Source: Senimuribacter sp049852125
GTDB taxonomy: Bacteria > Bacillota > Clostridia > Peptostreptococcales > Anaerovoracaceae
Reading direction: 5' to 3'
Assembly (NCBI RefSeq): GCF_049852125.1
Contig: NZ_CP187532.1
Span: 62,001-126,000 of the forward strand
Length of the DNA stretch: 64,000 nt
The translations under genes were made by a program, and so were the position numbers. Positions 8,790-17,172 of the stretch are shown here, piece after piece. Below the pieces are notes generated by a model, which was not told where the DNA came from, did not search any database, and saw only the letters and a program-made list of their open reading frames with translations. The stretch's first letter is position 1; every line of letters begins with the position of its first letter.

Positions 8790-9077
8790 CTATTTCGCTT
8801 CTTTACAAACGATGATGTGTCTCATAACGTCGTCTGAGATCTTCAGTCTTCTGTCAAGCTCCTTCGGTAATTCCGGGCTCGCAGAGAAGTCGATAACTAC
8901 GTAGTAGCCCTCGCTTTTCTTCTCGATCGGATATGCAAGCTTTCTCATTCCCCAAGCGTCGACTTTTTCGACTTCTCCCTCAGCAGCGATGACTGCCTTT
9001 ACTTTTTCGATGGTAGCTTCTCTCTTCTCATCTTCTAAAGTAGGGTTGATAATGAACATAACTTCATACTTTTTCAT
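8790..9077 (-). CDS. rpsF: 30S ribosomal protein S6
   Basis: 95 residues with the S6 pattern MKKYEVMFIINPTL, WGMRKLAYPIEKKSEGYYV and MRHIIV. S6 pairs with S18 on the 30S platform. The ATG at 9077 is chosen because GGAGG lies eight bases upstream; a GTG at 9086 overlaps the ribosome-binding site. It is the first gene of the operon, behind a promoter at 9167-9194 and a leader with two perfect hairpins. Confidence 0.95.
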   Translation of the reverse strand: MKKYEVMFIINPTLEDEKREATIEKVKAVIAAEGEVEKVDAWGMRKLAYPIEKKSEGYYVVIDFSASPELPKELDRRLKISDDVMRHIIVCKEAK

Positions 9078-9104
9078 TTGTTTCACCTCCCTATGGACTA
9101 AATG

Positions 9105-9160
9105 GCGTAAGATAAACTTACGCAGAGAACCGCATGATTTTGTCTATTTGAAAATCATGC
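9105..9160 (-). promoter_or_regulatory. rpsF leader with two perfect hairpins
   Basis: Two perfect stem-loops lie between promoter and start codon: GCATGATTTT/AAAATCATGC (10 bp, 9-base loop, 9132-9160), starting at the expected transcript start, and GCGTAAG/CTTACGC (7 bp, 5-base loop, 9105-9123). rpsF leaders in many bacteria are bound by the S6:S18 complex. The CCG element of the known motif was not recognised, so autoregulation is only suggested. Confidence 0.5.
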
Positions 9161-9166
9161 CTTATT

Positions 9167-9194
9167 AGTATATCATAAATCCTTAAAAATGCAA
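9167..9194 (-). promoter_or_regulatory. Promoter of the rpsF-ssb-rpsR operon
   Basis: Minus strand TTGCAT (9189-9194), a 16-base spacer and TATACT (9167-9172), with an extended-minus-10 TG immediately upstream. Confidence 0.65.
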
Positions 9195-9252
9195 GATTTT
9201 TTTGAACATCATATACAGTAAACCAACTAAAAAATTTTATATTTCCCCACAG

Positions 9253-10446
9253 CTACATCACATAGCTCTCTGCATTGACAAGCTTGGTCGATTTTATCTT
9301 ATCCAGCAGATTAAATTCTTTGCTGCTTCCGATCCGGCCTACATCCTCGCTGACAATCGCAACAGCGCTTTCCTGTTCCGGACTGCATATCACACTGCCA
9401 CAGTCACAAAGAGTCAGCTTTTCCAAAATATCCTCCGGCTTCACGGCGCTGTCGACGACCACCTTTAACACATCACAAATCTCAATACCCTCCGGGCAAT
9501 GATCCAAGAGCGTCTGATCAACTTTGACCCTCAACTTGTCTGACAATAATCGCCCGCCTTTTATTACCTTCAACTCCTTATATATCGCACCTATTTTCAA
9601 AAAATCCTCTTTCTGAGCCTTCGTCACAGTTACCGTTCCCATCACCTCCAGCCTATCTATTTTCTCTGCCAGAGATCCCATATCAGCCGTCCGATCAGCT
9701 GTAAGGTCTCCATATACAAAGAGGTTGCCGCCGTGTTCCTGAAGCAGAATATCGTTCAGCTCCGCGTCTCCATAGATCAGTTTCATCCCCTCCGGCACTA
9801 CCACGTATTCTGTCTGCAGATCAAAGATGGCAGCAGAATCCTCTACTACGCATTCCGGCAGAACCAGCTTCGGAGTTGCAATCCGAACCTGCTTTTCTAT
9901 GAGCTTTTTCAAGTCTGTAGACTCATCACAAATAACGGTTTCACTGCTGACATAATACCGTCCTTCCTGTTCCGCACGCAGAGTGAAAAGTCTGTCTATC
10001 ATAAGCGTCTCTCCCAGCACAGTATATCCGTCCGGGTACAACTCTGTCACGCCGTTAATCTGGATTTTATTCAAAAACCCATTCAGACTCTTTGGTATCT
10101 GCAGAGAACCCGCAACCAGAATCATTTTGTAAGCTTTAAGCGCATTCTCAGCTCCCGCTTCCACCTTCAAACAACCATTCACCACCAGCAAGCTATTCTC
10201 CTGCACTGCCGCGGACGCTGTGATCTCAAAATCCCCGTTTACAACATTTGCCTGCACATCTTCATCGGCAAGTTCGACAGTAATACCGCAGTTTTGGATT
10301 ATCGGCAGTCTCTCAAGTATTTCCTTGCTGCGGCTTCCGACCAGCAATACTTCTGCATTGATGATAACAGACTCATAATCCTTATACGCTTCCTCCTGCA
10401 TTTTTCTTGTGTCACATATGCAGCTGTTGATAATCAAATTTTTCAT
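9253..10446 (-). CDS. Uncharacterised beta-rich repeat protein in ECF sigma operon
   Basis: 397 residues without a recognised family. It has no signal peptide or membrane segment. Short beta-strand stretches with glycine turns recur (VVNGDFEITA, LLVVNGCLKVEAG, NLFVYGDLTADR, LEVMGTVTV, LKVIKGGRLL), which suggests a right-handed solenoid or bactofilin/polymer-forming-like fold. A CDCGSVIC motif lies near the C-terminus. The gene starts 47 bases after an ECF sigma factor and probably shares its transcript, in the place where an anti-sigma factor is usually found. Its role is unknown; a target or partner of the sigma factor is an inference from position. Confidence 0.7.
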   Translation of the reverse strand: MKNLIINSCICDTRKMQEEAYKDYESVIINAEVLLVGSRSKEILERLPIIQNCGITVELADEDVQANVVNGDFEITASAAVQENSLLVVNGCLKVEAGAENALKAYKMILVAGSLQIPKSLNGFLNKIQINGVTELYPDGYTVLGETLMIDRLFTLRAEQEGRYYVSSETVICDESTDLKKLIEKQVRIATPKLVLPECVVEDSAAIFDLQTEYVVVPEGMKLIYGDAELNDILLQEHGGNLFVYGDLTADRTADMGSLAEKIDRLEVMGTVTVTKAQKEDFLKIGAIYKELKVIKGGRLLSDKLRVKVDQTLLDHCPEGIEICDVLKVVVDSAVKPEDILEKLTLCDCGSVICSPEQESAVAIVSEDVGRIGSSKEFNLLDKIKSTKLVNAESYVM

Positions 10447-10493
10447 TTACATATTCTCCCTTCTCGTATCATTTCTGCTCTTTGAATTTCCGC

Positions 10494-10988
10494 TTATCTA
10501 TCACCGATCACTTGACGAAGACGCTTTCTGGCTTCATGGAGCTTTGCCCGTATAGTGCCTGCCGGCATATGCAGCATAGTTCCAATCTGTCCGGAAGTAT
10601 ACCCATGCAGATACCGGAGAACAAAGATGTATCTCTCCAGCTTTGGGAGATGCGTCAGCAGTTCTCCCCATTCCACCATGAACATTTCTTCTGATATTTC
10701 CGAATCCGCTTGCGTCTCCGGAAATCTGTCTACTGTCATTTCCCACTTTCCACGGCGAACGTGGTCAATATACAGGTTTTTCACCGTTTGGTAAAGCCAT
10801 GCCCGCTGCTGGCTCTCGGAAAGCTCTTTAAAAATTTCTTCGTGGAGCAGCGCTCGAAGAAATGCTTCCTGCACCAGTTCCTCTGCCGTCCGCTGGTCGC
10901 CGGTCATGTTCCGGCACCATCGGATCAACTGTATATGCAGCGCCTCGTACAACTGTTCCATCAGCTTTTCGGTATATTCCTCTGTCAT
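10494..10988 (-). CDS. ECF-type RNA polymerase sigma factor
   Basis: 164 residues with sigma region 2 (AEELVQEAFLRALL, WLYQTVKNLYIDHVRRGKW) and region 4 (LPKLERYIFVLRYLHGYTSGQIGTMLHMPAGTIRAKLHEARKRLRQ). ECF sigma factors redirect RNA polymerase to small stress or envelope regulons. No zinc-finger anti-sigma gene follows; the next gene is an unknown beta-rich protein. Upstream, CCAAC and CGTT separated by 17 bases, together with an inverted repeat GCAAAGT/ACTTTGC at 11054-11077, could be an autoregulated ECF promoter, but the match to the usual GGAAC box is partial. Confidence 0.88.
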   Translation of the reverse strand: MTEEYTEKLMEQLYEALHIQLIRWCRNMTGDQRTAEELVQEAFLRALLHEEIFKELSESQQRAWLYQTVKNLYIDHVRRGKWEMTVDRFPETQADSEISEEMFMVEWGELLTHLPKLERYIFVLRYLHGYTSGQIGTMLHMPAGTIRAKLHEARKRLRQVIGDR

Positions 10989-11078
10989 TGCTTTTTCCTT
11001 TCCCGGATCTTTGCCTGTTATTTATCCTTATATTTATATAACGAACCACCAGCGCAAAGTGTTGGAAAAAACTTTGCA

Positions 11079-11126
11079 CAAAAAATCAAAAAATCGGTAG
11101 AATACCTTTTACATAGTAGTCTACCG
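11079..11126 (-). terminator. Rho-independent terminator of the nucleotidyltransferase gene
   Basis: Minus strand CGGTAGA (11120-11126) pairs perfectly with TCTACCG (11095-11101) and is followed by ATTTTTTGATTTTTT. Confidence 0.7.
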
Positions 11127-11182
11127 AATGGAATCATCACAATACTTCCTCCTGCTGCAGCTCAAAGATTGTTCCTGACTTT

Positions 11183-12103
11183 CTATTTCCATAGCTTATC
11201 AGGATACAACCCCTTATCTTTCATAGACTGTAATGCGTCTACCACGCCCTGTTTATCCTCTTTATAGGTAACGCCATACCACTTGTCATGGGACTGCAGC
11301 ACTTTTACGGCGGCCTTATCCTCTTTGATTAGCTGATCTACCACACCCGGAAGGAAATACTCGCCCTTAAGCGGGTTTTCTGCAAGCGCTTTGTCCAAAA
11401 AAGCCGGAAACCGCGTTTCCATCTCACGTACAAACGACTGCGTAAATCCCCAAAAATTCATAGAAACTGTGGTTTCCTCCGCAAGCGGCGTCCAAGTTTC
11501 CCCTTCATCCTCTGTATAAGCAATTCCATTGCCATGATACATAATTTTTGTACGCTCCGTAATATCCGAAAGCTGTCCATCCGCACCGATTTCACAAACA
11601 CCTCGCGCCACATGTCCGTTCTCTGTTAAAGTCTTCGCAAGCTGATATCCAACCATACAGTAACGATATTTTTCATCATCTTTTGCATGCTGAAGATAAT
11701 CATAGATCGTCTGGAAAGCGCCTGGTCCATAATAATCGTCCGCGTTGATTACCGCAAAAGGGCCGTTGATCAAATGACGTGCGCTGAGCACAGCATGACA
11801 TGTCCCCCACGGTTTTACTCGACCCTCCGGGATCTGATAGCCTTCCGGAATATCAGAAAGCTCCTGAAAAGCATATTCCGTCTTCATATATTTTCCGGCC
11901 CTTCCATCAATTAGAGCGCGGAAATCTACTTCATTTTCCCTTTTAATAATAAAAATTACTTTCTCAAAGCCTGCCATCATAGCGTCATAAAGAGAAAAAT
12001 CAAGAATAATCTCTCCCTTATCGCTGATTGGATCAATCTGCTTAAGCCCCCCGTAACGGCTTCCCATACCGGCAGCCATAATAATCAAAATCGGTTTATC
12101 CAT
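11183..12103 (-). CDS. Sugar-phosphate nucleotidyltransferase family protein
   Basis: 306 residues of the NTP_transferase fold. The N-terminal signature MAAGMGSRYGGLKQ is the nucleotide-binding loop, and GPFAVINADDYYG holds the metal-binding aspartates. Such enzymes make NDP-sugars from a sugar 1-phosphate and a nucleoside triphosphate. It departs from classical GalU in length and inner motifs (WGTCHAVLSARHLINGPFAV), so the exact sugar and nucleotide are left open. The start has AAGGAGG upstream. It is monocistronic with its own terminator. Confidence 0.8.
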   Translation of the reverse strand: MDKPILIIMAAGMGSRYGGLKQIDPISDKGEIILDFSLYDAMMAGFEKVIFIIKRENEVDFRALIDGRAGKYMKTEYAFQELSDIPEGYQIPEGRVKPWGTCHAVLSARHLINGPFAVINADDYYGPGAFQTIYDYLQHAKDDEKYRYCMVGYQLAKTLTENGHVARGVCEIGADGQLSDITERTKIMYHGNGIAYTEDEGETWTPLAEETTVSMNFWGFTQSFVREMETRFPAFLDKALAENPLKGEYFLPGVVDQLIKEDKAAVKVLQSHDKWYGVTYKEDKQGVVDALQSMKDKGLYPDKLWK

Positions 12104-12132
12104 ACCTTCCTCCTTCGAACGCGTATCCGTAT

Positions 12133-13071
12133 TTAATACAGGATATCGTTATATTTAAATTTCAATTCTTTGGTTTCATTTAAACTATGAATTCCGTTTA
12201 TTATACTATCGACAAAAGCTCTGTAAATACCCGTAGGCTCTTTATCCTTCGGATAAACCAAATACGTATTGTATTCAATCGGCATTTCAAGGGGAATTGC
12301 TGTAATTTTGTCGCTGATAATCTTGGCCGCTGTAGATTCGGTAGCAAAGGTAATACCTTCGTCGCTGGCAATCATATTGAGCAGTAAATCTCTGTCAAAA
12401 GTATTTTCAAGAACAACGTGAAAATCTGCATTTCTTTCCACATATATCTTATGAAAATCTTCATACAAATTGGTGGTTTTCTCCCCTGACAGCAGCGGTA
12501 GACAGTTTAAATCTGACGCTGAGATGGTGCGGTGAGACGCGATCGGATTGTCCCTGCTGATGATAACCATTAGCTCCTCTTTAATTAACGGAATATAGTT
12601 TAAATCATCAATCTTATCCTCAGGGCGCAGCTTTACAAGGGCAAAATCCAAAGTGCCTTTTTTCAGATCCTCATAGGCACAATAATTATCAGAAATTCTT
12701 ATTGTGCCGACGACATTGGTGTTTGCTTTATAAAAATTTCTCACAATCTCAGACACCCCGACTGTCCACGAAAATGGAAAAACCGCAACGTTTATTACAG
12801 CCTTCTCCGCTTCTTCATTTTCATTAAACTCCTTCATAAGTACGTCAATAGCATCCACAACCCTCTTGGCATATTTGCAAAATCGTTCACCATCCGCCGT
12901 CAGGTAAATATTGTGGTGATCTCTTACAAAGAGAGTGGCATTTAATTCCGACTCAAGGGCTCCGATCTGCTGTGAGATGTTGGACTGCGTGATATATAAG
13001 GCCTGTGCCGCTTTCGTAAAATTCTTCTGTTTTGCAACCTCCAGCACGTAATAAATCTGTCTGATTTCCAT
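12133..13071 (-). CDS. LysR family transcriptional regulator
   Basis: 312 residues. N-terminal winged helix-turn-helix (QIYYVLEVAKQKNFTKAAQA, then LYITQSNISQQIGALESEL) followed by the periplasmic-binding-like effector domain. The start at 13071 is supported by GGAGG nine bases upstream. It is divergent from the M20 amidohydrolase gene, the classical arrangement for LysR control of a neighbouring catabolic operon. A T-N11-A box (13110-13132) lies in the shared intergenic region. The effector is probably the substrate of the adjacent amidohydrolase/permease pair. Confidence 0.9.
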   Translation of the reverse strand: MEIRQIYYVLEVAKQKNFTKAAQALYITQSNISQQIGALESELNATLFVRDHHNIYLTADGERFCKYAKRVVDAIDVLMKEFNENEEAEKAVINVAVFPFSWTVGVSEIVRNFYKANTNVVGTIRISDNYCAYEDLKKGTLDFALVKLRPEDKIDDLNYIPLIKEELMVIISRDNPIASHRTISASDLNCLPLLSGEKTTNLYEDFHKIYVERNADFHVVLENTFDRDLLLNMIASDEGITFATESTAAKIISDKITAIPLEMPIEYNTYLVYPKDKEPTGIYRAFVDSIINGIHSLNETKELKFKYNDILY

Positions 13072-13109
13072 GATATCACCCCTCCGGCTTTCTTCGCAAA
13101 TATACGGGT

Positions 13110-13132
13110 CATTATTCTCACTAATGATAATG
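13110..13132. promoter_or_regulatory. LysR-type T-N11-A operator
   Basis: CATTAT and ATAATG form a perfect 6-bp inverted repeat spaced by 11 bases, exactly the T-N11-A pattern of LysR binding sites. It lies between the divergent regulator and amidohydrolase genes. A second inverted repeat (AAACGAT at 13187-13193, ATCGTTT at 13212-13218) sits just before the amidohydrolase ribosome-binding site. Confidence 0.65.
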
Positions 13133-13238
13133 ATTATAACCTTTAATTTCCCATTTTTCAATAAAAACATTACAATCAATCATGTAAAACGATAGAAAAC
13201 AGTACTGCAAAATCGTTTGAGAAGGAGGGGTTATCGCA

Positions 13239-14411
13239 TTGGAACTATTCAATAAAACCAATGAAATTCTTGAAGATATTGTAAAAATAAGACGCAATCT
13301 TCATAAAAATCCCGAATTGGGATATGAAGTCATTCAAACATCTACTCTGGTAAAAAGTGAACTTTCCATCTATGGTGTTGACGAAATCCTCTGCCCAGGT
13401 AAAAATGCCGTCATCGGTGTAATCAAAGGTAAAAAAGGCGCGGGAAAGTGTATCGGTCTACGATGTGACATGGATGCACTTCCGGTGGTGGAAAATACAG
13501 GACTTTCATTTTGTAGCGTGAATCGCGGCATCATGCATGCCTGCGGACACGATCTGCACACTGCGATGATGCTTGGAATCGCAAAAATTCTGTGCGATAT
13601 GCGAGATCAGTTTTCCGGCGCCGTGAAAGTAATCTTTGAGCCGGGCGAGGAAACACAGCCTGGCGGCGCCCTTGGAATCATTGAGTCCAGCAGGATAGAT
13701 GATGTCGATGCATTTCTTGCAACCCATGTCATTCCTACTGAAAGCGATGTAGGCTTAATCGGCTTGAAAAAAGGTTCTGTAACAACCTCTGCTGACGAGG
13801 TGAGAATCACCATTCACGGAAAAAGCGGTCACGGCTCACAGCCGCAAAACGCAAACGACGCTATTCTGGCCGCTTCACAGGTGAATGTACTCCTGCAGCA
13901 GATTCAGGCAAGAAACATCAGTCCGTTGGATACCTGTATTTTGTCTATGAACACGATTCAGGGAGGAGCGGCAGTAAATATTATAGCTGATGAATGCACC
14001 ATGGCTGGCGCGTTGCGCGCGTATACGCAGGAAGCGCGCACCACAGCAACCGAAAAGATTTACGATATCTGTAAAGGTGTACAAATGCTTTCCGGCTGCA
14101 GCATAGACGCGGATGTAAAGCTGGGCTACGACGCCTGCTGTAACGATGAAGCTCTGGTTGACTTGATCATGGATACTTTGGATGAGAACAACTATTATCT
14201 GCTTAAAGAGCCTATGGCCTTCAGCGAAGATTACAGCTTCTTCGGCACAAAAACCGGAAAACCGGCTGTCCTTATGTTTCTGAATGCAGGCCATGCGCCT
14301 GGAATGAAAGCTTCCGTTCTCCACAGTCCGGACTGCACCTTTAACGAGGATGCAATGCAATATGGAATGGCGGCTATGATCAAAATCGCACTTGCGTTTC
14401 TAAAAAAATAA
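13239..14411 (+). CDS. M20 family amidohydrolase/peptidase
   Basis: 390 residues. M20D-type metallo-amidohydrolase (hippurate hydrolase/aminoacylase/IAA-amino-acid hydrolase group) with RRNLHKNPELGYEV, MDALPVVENTG, HACGHDLHTAMMLG, FEPGEETQPGG and the dimerisation-domain motif SGHGSQPQNANDAILA. Members cleave N-acyl amino acids. The start is a TTG at 13239 with AAGGAGG about ten bases upstream. The gene is followed 28 bases later by a permease and is divergent from a LysR regulator, which suggests a small uptake-and-hydrolysis module for an acylated amino acid. Confidence 0.9.
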   Translation: MELFNKTNEILEDIVKIRRNLHKNPELGYEVIQTSTLVKSELSIYGVDEILCPGKNAVIGVIKGKKGAGKCIGLRCDMDALPVVENTGLSFCSVNRGIMHACGHDLHTAMMLGIAKILCDMRDQFSGAVKVIFEPGEETQPGGALGIIESSRIDDVDAFLATHVIPTESDVGLIGLKKGSVTTSADEVRITIHGKSGHGSQPQNANDAILAASQVNVLLQQIQARNISPLDTCILSMNTIQGGAAVNIIADECTMAGALRAYTQEARTTATEKIYDICKGVQMLSGCSIDADVKLGYDACCNDEALVDLIMDTLDENNYYLLKEPMAFSEDYSFFGTKTGKPAVLMFLNAGHAPGMKASVLHSPDCTFNEDAMQYGMAAMIKIALAFLKK

Positions 14412-14439
14412 AACTCAATAATAAAAGAAAGGAGCAATT

Positions 14440-15675
14440 ATGGTACTTTATAATGCTTTTCTAGCGGTCGTCATCGTTGGTATCGCCTATGTGATCGGTG
14501 AATGGGTATCCACAATCACACGGGCATGGGTTCCTTCCGTACTGGTAACCGCAATCATTTTCTTAATCGGTTTTTGGACTGTCATTCCTAAGACGGTATC
14601 TGAAGATTCAGGTCTTGCATCCTTTGCAGGCACCATCGGCGTATTGATGTTCATCACCCATATCGGAACTGTTATCAGCTTGAAACAGCTGGTGGAACAG
14701 TGGAAAACCGTAGTTGTCTGTCTGGTTGGTCTTATCGGCATGGTCGTACTGTGCTGGTTCATCTGCCCGATCATCATGGACAAGAATCTGGTAATCGCAG
14801 GACTTCCGCCTCTTACGGGAGGTATCGTTGCCGCACTAACCATGCAGGGGGCTGCAGAGGCTGCAGGATTAAAAGAAGCTGCCGTATTTGCAATCGCCAT
14901 GTACAGTGTGCAGGGCCTTGCAGGATATCCTATCACTGCCTTGTGTTTGCATTCCGAAGGTAGAAAGCTTTTGAAAGAATGGCGCTCTGGCAATCTGAAC
15001 CTTTCACAGGAAGAAATCGATAAGATGAAAACCGTCGGTCTTACTACTATCGCCGATGACAGCGATACGAAAAAGTTAATTCCGCCAATTCCCGATAAAT
15101 TCAACACCCCTGTTTTCATTATCGCGAAACTGGCTCTCAGCGTATGGATTTCCAGTATTGTCGGACAGCTGATTCCACAGATTCCTACGATCGTTTGGTG
15201 CCTGATTATTTCAGTTATCCTGACGAGAATTGGTTTCCTTGATACAAGCTCAATGACGAGAGCAAATACATACACCATCTTCATGTTCGCGGCAATGTTA
15301 AGCGTATTCTCCGGTCTTGCCGACTGTACGCCGCATATGCTAAAGACATTGATCGTCCCAATGCTGATTATGATCGTAATCGGTGTTGCCGGCATGGCGC
15401 TTGCTGCTTTCATCATTGCGAAGCTATTCCACATGGACTTCCAACTGGCATTCGCAAACGGTCTTACCGCCTTGTACGGATTTCCTTGCGACGCGATTAT
15501 CACTGAAAACACCTGCAATTCTCTGACTGATGATCCGGACGAAAGAGGATATTTAATGAGCAAAATGTTCCCTTCCATGGTCGTTGGAGGATTTGTCACA
15601 GTTACCATTACATCCGTAATCTTTGCTGGCTACTTCGCAACACTGCTGGGCGGCGGCGGAATCACAATTTCCTAG
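14440..15675 (+). CDS. Multi-pass secondary transporter, GltS-like
   Basis: 411 residues with about 11 membrane segments in two halves. The conserved patch PPLTGGIVAALTMQGAAEAAG (split across a membrane loop) and the C-terminal NGLTALYGFPCDAIITEN resemble the re-entrant loops of sodium:glutamate-type symporters, but I do not recognise the precise family. A cytoplasmic loop around residues 170-215 is charged. It probably imports the substrate of the upstream M20 amidohydrolase, with which it shares a transcript. A strong terminator follows. Confidence 0.65.
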   Translation: MVLYNAFLAVVIVGIAYVIGEWVSTITRAWVPSVLVTAIIFLIGFWTVIPKTVSEDSGLASFAGTIGVLMFITHIGTVISLKQLVEQWKTVVVCLVGLIGMVVLCWFICPIIMDKNLVIAGLPPLTGGIVAALTMQGAAEAAGLKEAAVFAIAMYSVQGLAGYPITALCLHSEGRKLLKEWRSGNLNLSQEEIDKMKTVGLTTIADDSDTKKLIPPIPDKFNTPVFIIAKLALSVWISSIVGQLIPQIPTIVWCLIISVILTRIGFLDTSSMTRANTYTIFMFAAMLSVFSGLADCTPHMLKTLIVPMLIMIVIGVAGMALAAFIIAKLFHMDFQLAFANGLTALYGFPCDAIITENTCNSLTDDPDERGYLMSKMFPSMVVGGFVTVTITSVIFAGYFATLLGGGGITIS

Positions 15676-15694
15676 TCGAAATAAAATCAAATTA

Positions 15695-15726
15695 AAACAG
15701 AGGTGAAAGATCCTCTGTTTTTTATT
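15695..15726. terminator. Bidirectional rho-independent terminator
   Basis: AAACAGAGG (15695-15703) and CCTCTGTTT (15712-15720) form a 9-bp stem followed by TTTTTATTT on the plus strand and an A/T-rich run on the minus strand. It serves the permease gene and the convergent ATPase gene. Confidence 0.8.
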
Positions 15727-15755
15727 TGTATTACTTGTAAAAATCCTTATATTTA

Positions 15756-16991
15756 TCAAATATACCACACCGGCAGCTTTAGAATATTCTCCCGCAGCGC
15801 ACCGGGTATCGGGCAGAGACAAATAATTGCCCCCATTCCTCTTTTTTTATCCGGAATTTGATCTAAAACAGTAAATGCGCTAGTTTGATCAGCAGATACA
15901 GATGTTCCTTTTTTTACTTCAATTGGATATAGGATTCCATTTTCCTCGATAATAAGATCAATTTCACTTTCTGCGCCTTTTTTCTTATCCTTTCCTCGAT
16001 AATAAGACACGCAGTATCGATAATCAATTCCTCGATTTGAATAGGATTTCAATATTTCTGAAATAACAAAGGTCTCAAAAAAAGCGCCGCTCATTGCTCC
16101 GTTGGCAAGTGTCTCCGGTGTCAACCATCTCGTAAGATATGCAGCAAGTCCTGTATCCCTGAAATAGACTTTTGGTGTTTTGATTGCTCGCTTTAGAACG
16201 GAAGAAGTAAATGGCTCCAGAAGATAGACTATTCCAGAGGCCTCCAATATAGAAATCCATCTCTTTATTGTAGTCTGATCCTTTCCTACTTCATCCGCTA
16301 TGTTTGCATAATTCAAAATCTGTCCGGTTCTTGCTGCTACCGCTACCATAAACTTTCTAAAATCATTTAAATTCTGTACAGCAGAGAGTTTCCGGACATC
16401 TCGTTCCAAATAGGTTTTTATATAGCTGGAAAAAAAAGCTGACCATTCTACTTCTGGATTCTGCAATTCTGGATAACTGCCTCTATGAATGATTTCCCAT
16501 ATATTCTCGAAGGCGGCGGCAGTTTTGCTTCTCTCCTGTACATACGCCATAGTTGGAACAAATGGCAGATTAAATGAATCACCTTTCATTTCGCGCATAG
16601 ATAAACCCGCCAGCTCTATAATACTGACACGTCCCGATAATGATTCTGATGCACCTTCCATTAGCTCCAGAGGTTGAGATCCCGATAAACAAAACTGTCC
16701 CCGCATCTGGGTTTCATCACATTTTAACTTAATATAACGAAAAAGCTCCGGCACCCGCTGTACCTCATCATAAATAACAGGCGGCGTATTCAGCATCATA
16801 AACATATGGGGCTGTTCCTTTGCCTGTTCCTCAATAAAGGGATCATCCATGGGAACATATTTCTTTTCGGGAAATAGCTTCTTCAGCATAGTAGATTTTC
16901 CAGTCTGCCTTGCCCCTGTTACCAGCATACATTTAAAAGTTTTTTCTGATTGTAAAATAGTTTCCTCAATGGCTCTACTCAAATACTCCAT
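15756..16991 (-). CDS. AAA_14/DUF4143 ATPase
   Basis: 411 residues. AAA-type ATPase with Walker A GARQTGKST (26-34) and Walker B-like PPVIYDEVQRVP, a winged-helix segment around 215-265 (NYANIADEVGKDQTTIKRWISILE) and a C-terminal DUF4143 domain with nuclease-like features (SEIDLIIEENGILYPIEVKKG). This family is widespread, often strain-variable, and of unclear function. AAAGGAG precedes the start by six bases. It is preceded by a consensus promoter and an 11-bp perfect palindrome at the expected transcript start, and ends at a shared bidirectional terminator. Confidence 0.85.
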   Translation of the reverse strand: MEYLSRAIEETILQSEKTFKCMLVTGARQTGKSTMLKKLFPEKKYVPMDDPFIEEQAKEQPHMFMMLNTPPVIYDEVQRVPELFRYIKLKCDETQMRGQFCLSGSQPLELMEGASESLSGRVSIIELAGLSMREMKGDSFNLPFVPTMAYVQERSKTAAAFENIWEIIHRGSYPELQNPEVEWSAFFSSYIKTYLERDVRKLSAVQNLNDFRKFMVAVAARTGQILNYANIADEVGKDQTTIKRWISILEASGIVYLLEPFTSSVLKRAIKTPKVYFRDTGLAAYLTRWLTPETLANGAMSGAFFETFVISEILKSYSNRGIDYRYCVSYYRGKDKKKGAESEIDLIIEENGILYPIEVKKGTSVSADQTSAFTVLDQIPDKKRGMGAIICLCPIPGALRENILKLPVWYI

Positions 16992-17005
16992 AATCGACTC
17001 CTTTC

Positions 17006-17067
17006 GACTAATCTAGTATTTAATCCTAGATTAGTCACATCATATCACCAATCTATTGCTCTGTCAA
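17006..17067 (-). promoter_or_regulatory. Promoter and palindromic operator/leader hairpin of the DUF4143 ATPase
   Basis: Minus strand TTGACA (17062-17067), a 17-base spacer and TATGAT (17039-17044) with an extended-minus-10 TG. Immediately downstream, GACTAATCTAG (17006-17016) and CTAGATTAGTC (17026-17036) form a perfect 11-bp inverted repeat that starts at the expected transcript start and ends just before the ribosome-binding site. Confidence 0.7.
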
Positions 17068-17102
17068 ATACTTTGAAATATTTTCCTAAAGCAAAAACAC
17101 AT

Positions 17103-17139
17103 CCTTTTTTTGTAGATATTTCCACTGATTTTATGATAT
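17103..17139 (+). repeat. Repeated promoter-proximal element, copy 1
   Basis: About 37 bases shared with 22295-22332, with one indel and two substitutions. The common core includes TGTAGATATTTCCACTG followed by TTTTATG and TAT. This copy lies 34 bases upstream of the decayed LysR gene. Confidence 0.7.
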
Positions 17140-17172
17140 GATAGAAAAAGGAAACAGAAACGGAAGGTTCTT

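Noticed and set aside
9733..10485. 250-codon plus-strand frame opposite the unknown beta-rich protein
   Set aside because: No ribosome-binding site and a composition typical of antisense frames; the minus-strand frame fits the operon with the sigma factor.
11054..11077. Inverted repeat GCAAAGT/ACTTTGC as a second terminator
   Set aside because: No T-run follows the stem on either strand. It lies in the presumed promoter region of the ECF sigma gene and is mentioned there.
11183..12103. Naming the nucleotidyltransferase galU
   Set aside because: The signature loop fits the superfamily, but inner motifs and context do not establish UTP-glucose-1-phosphate specificity.
14487..15608. Long reading frame on the minus strand opposite the permease gene
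   Set aside because: It is an antisense shadow of a clearly coding membrane protein with a proper ribosome-binding site; the antisense product resembles no protein and has no ribosome-binding site.
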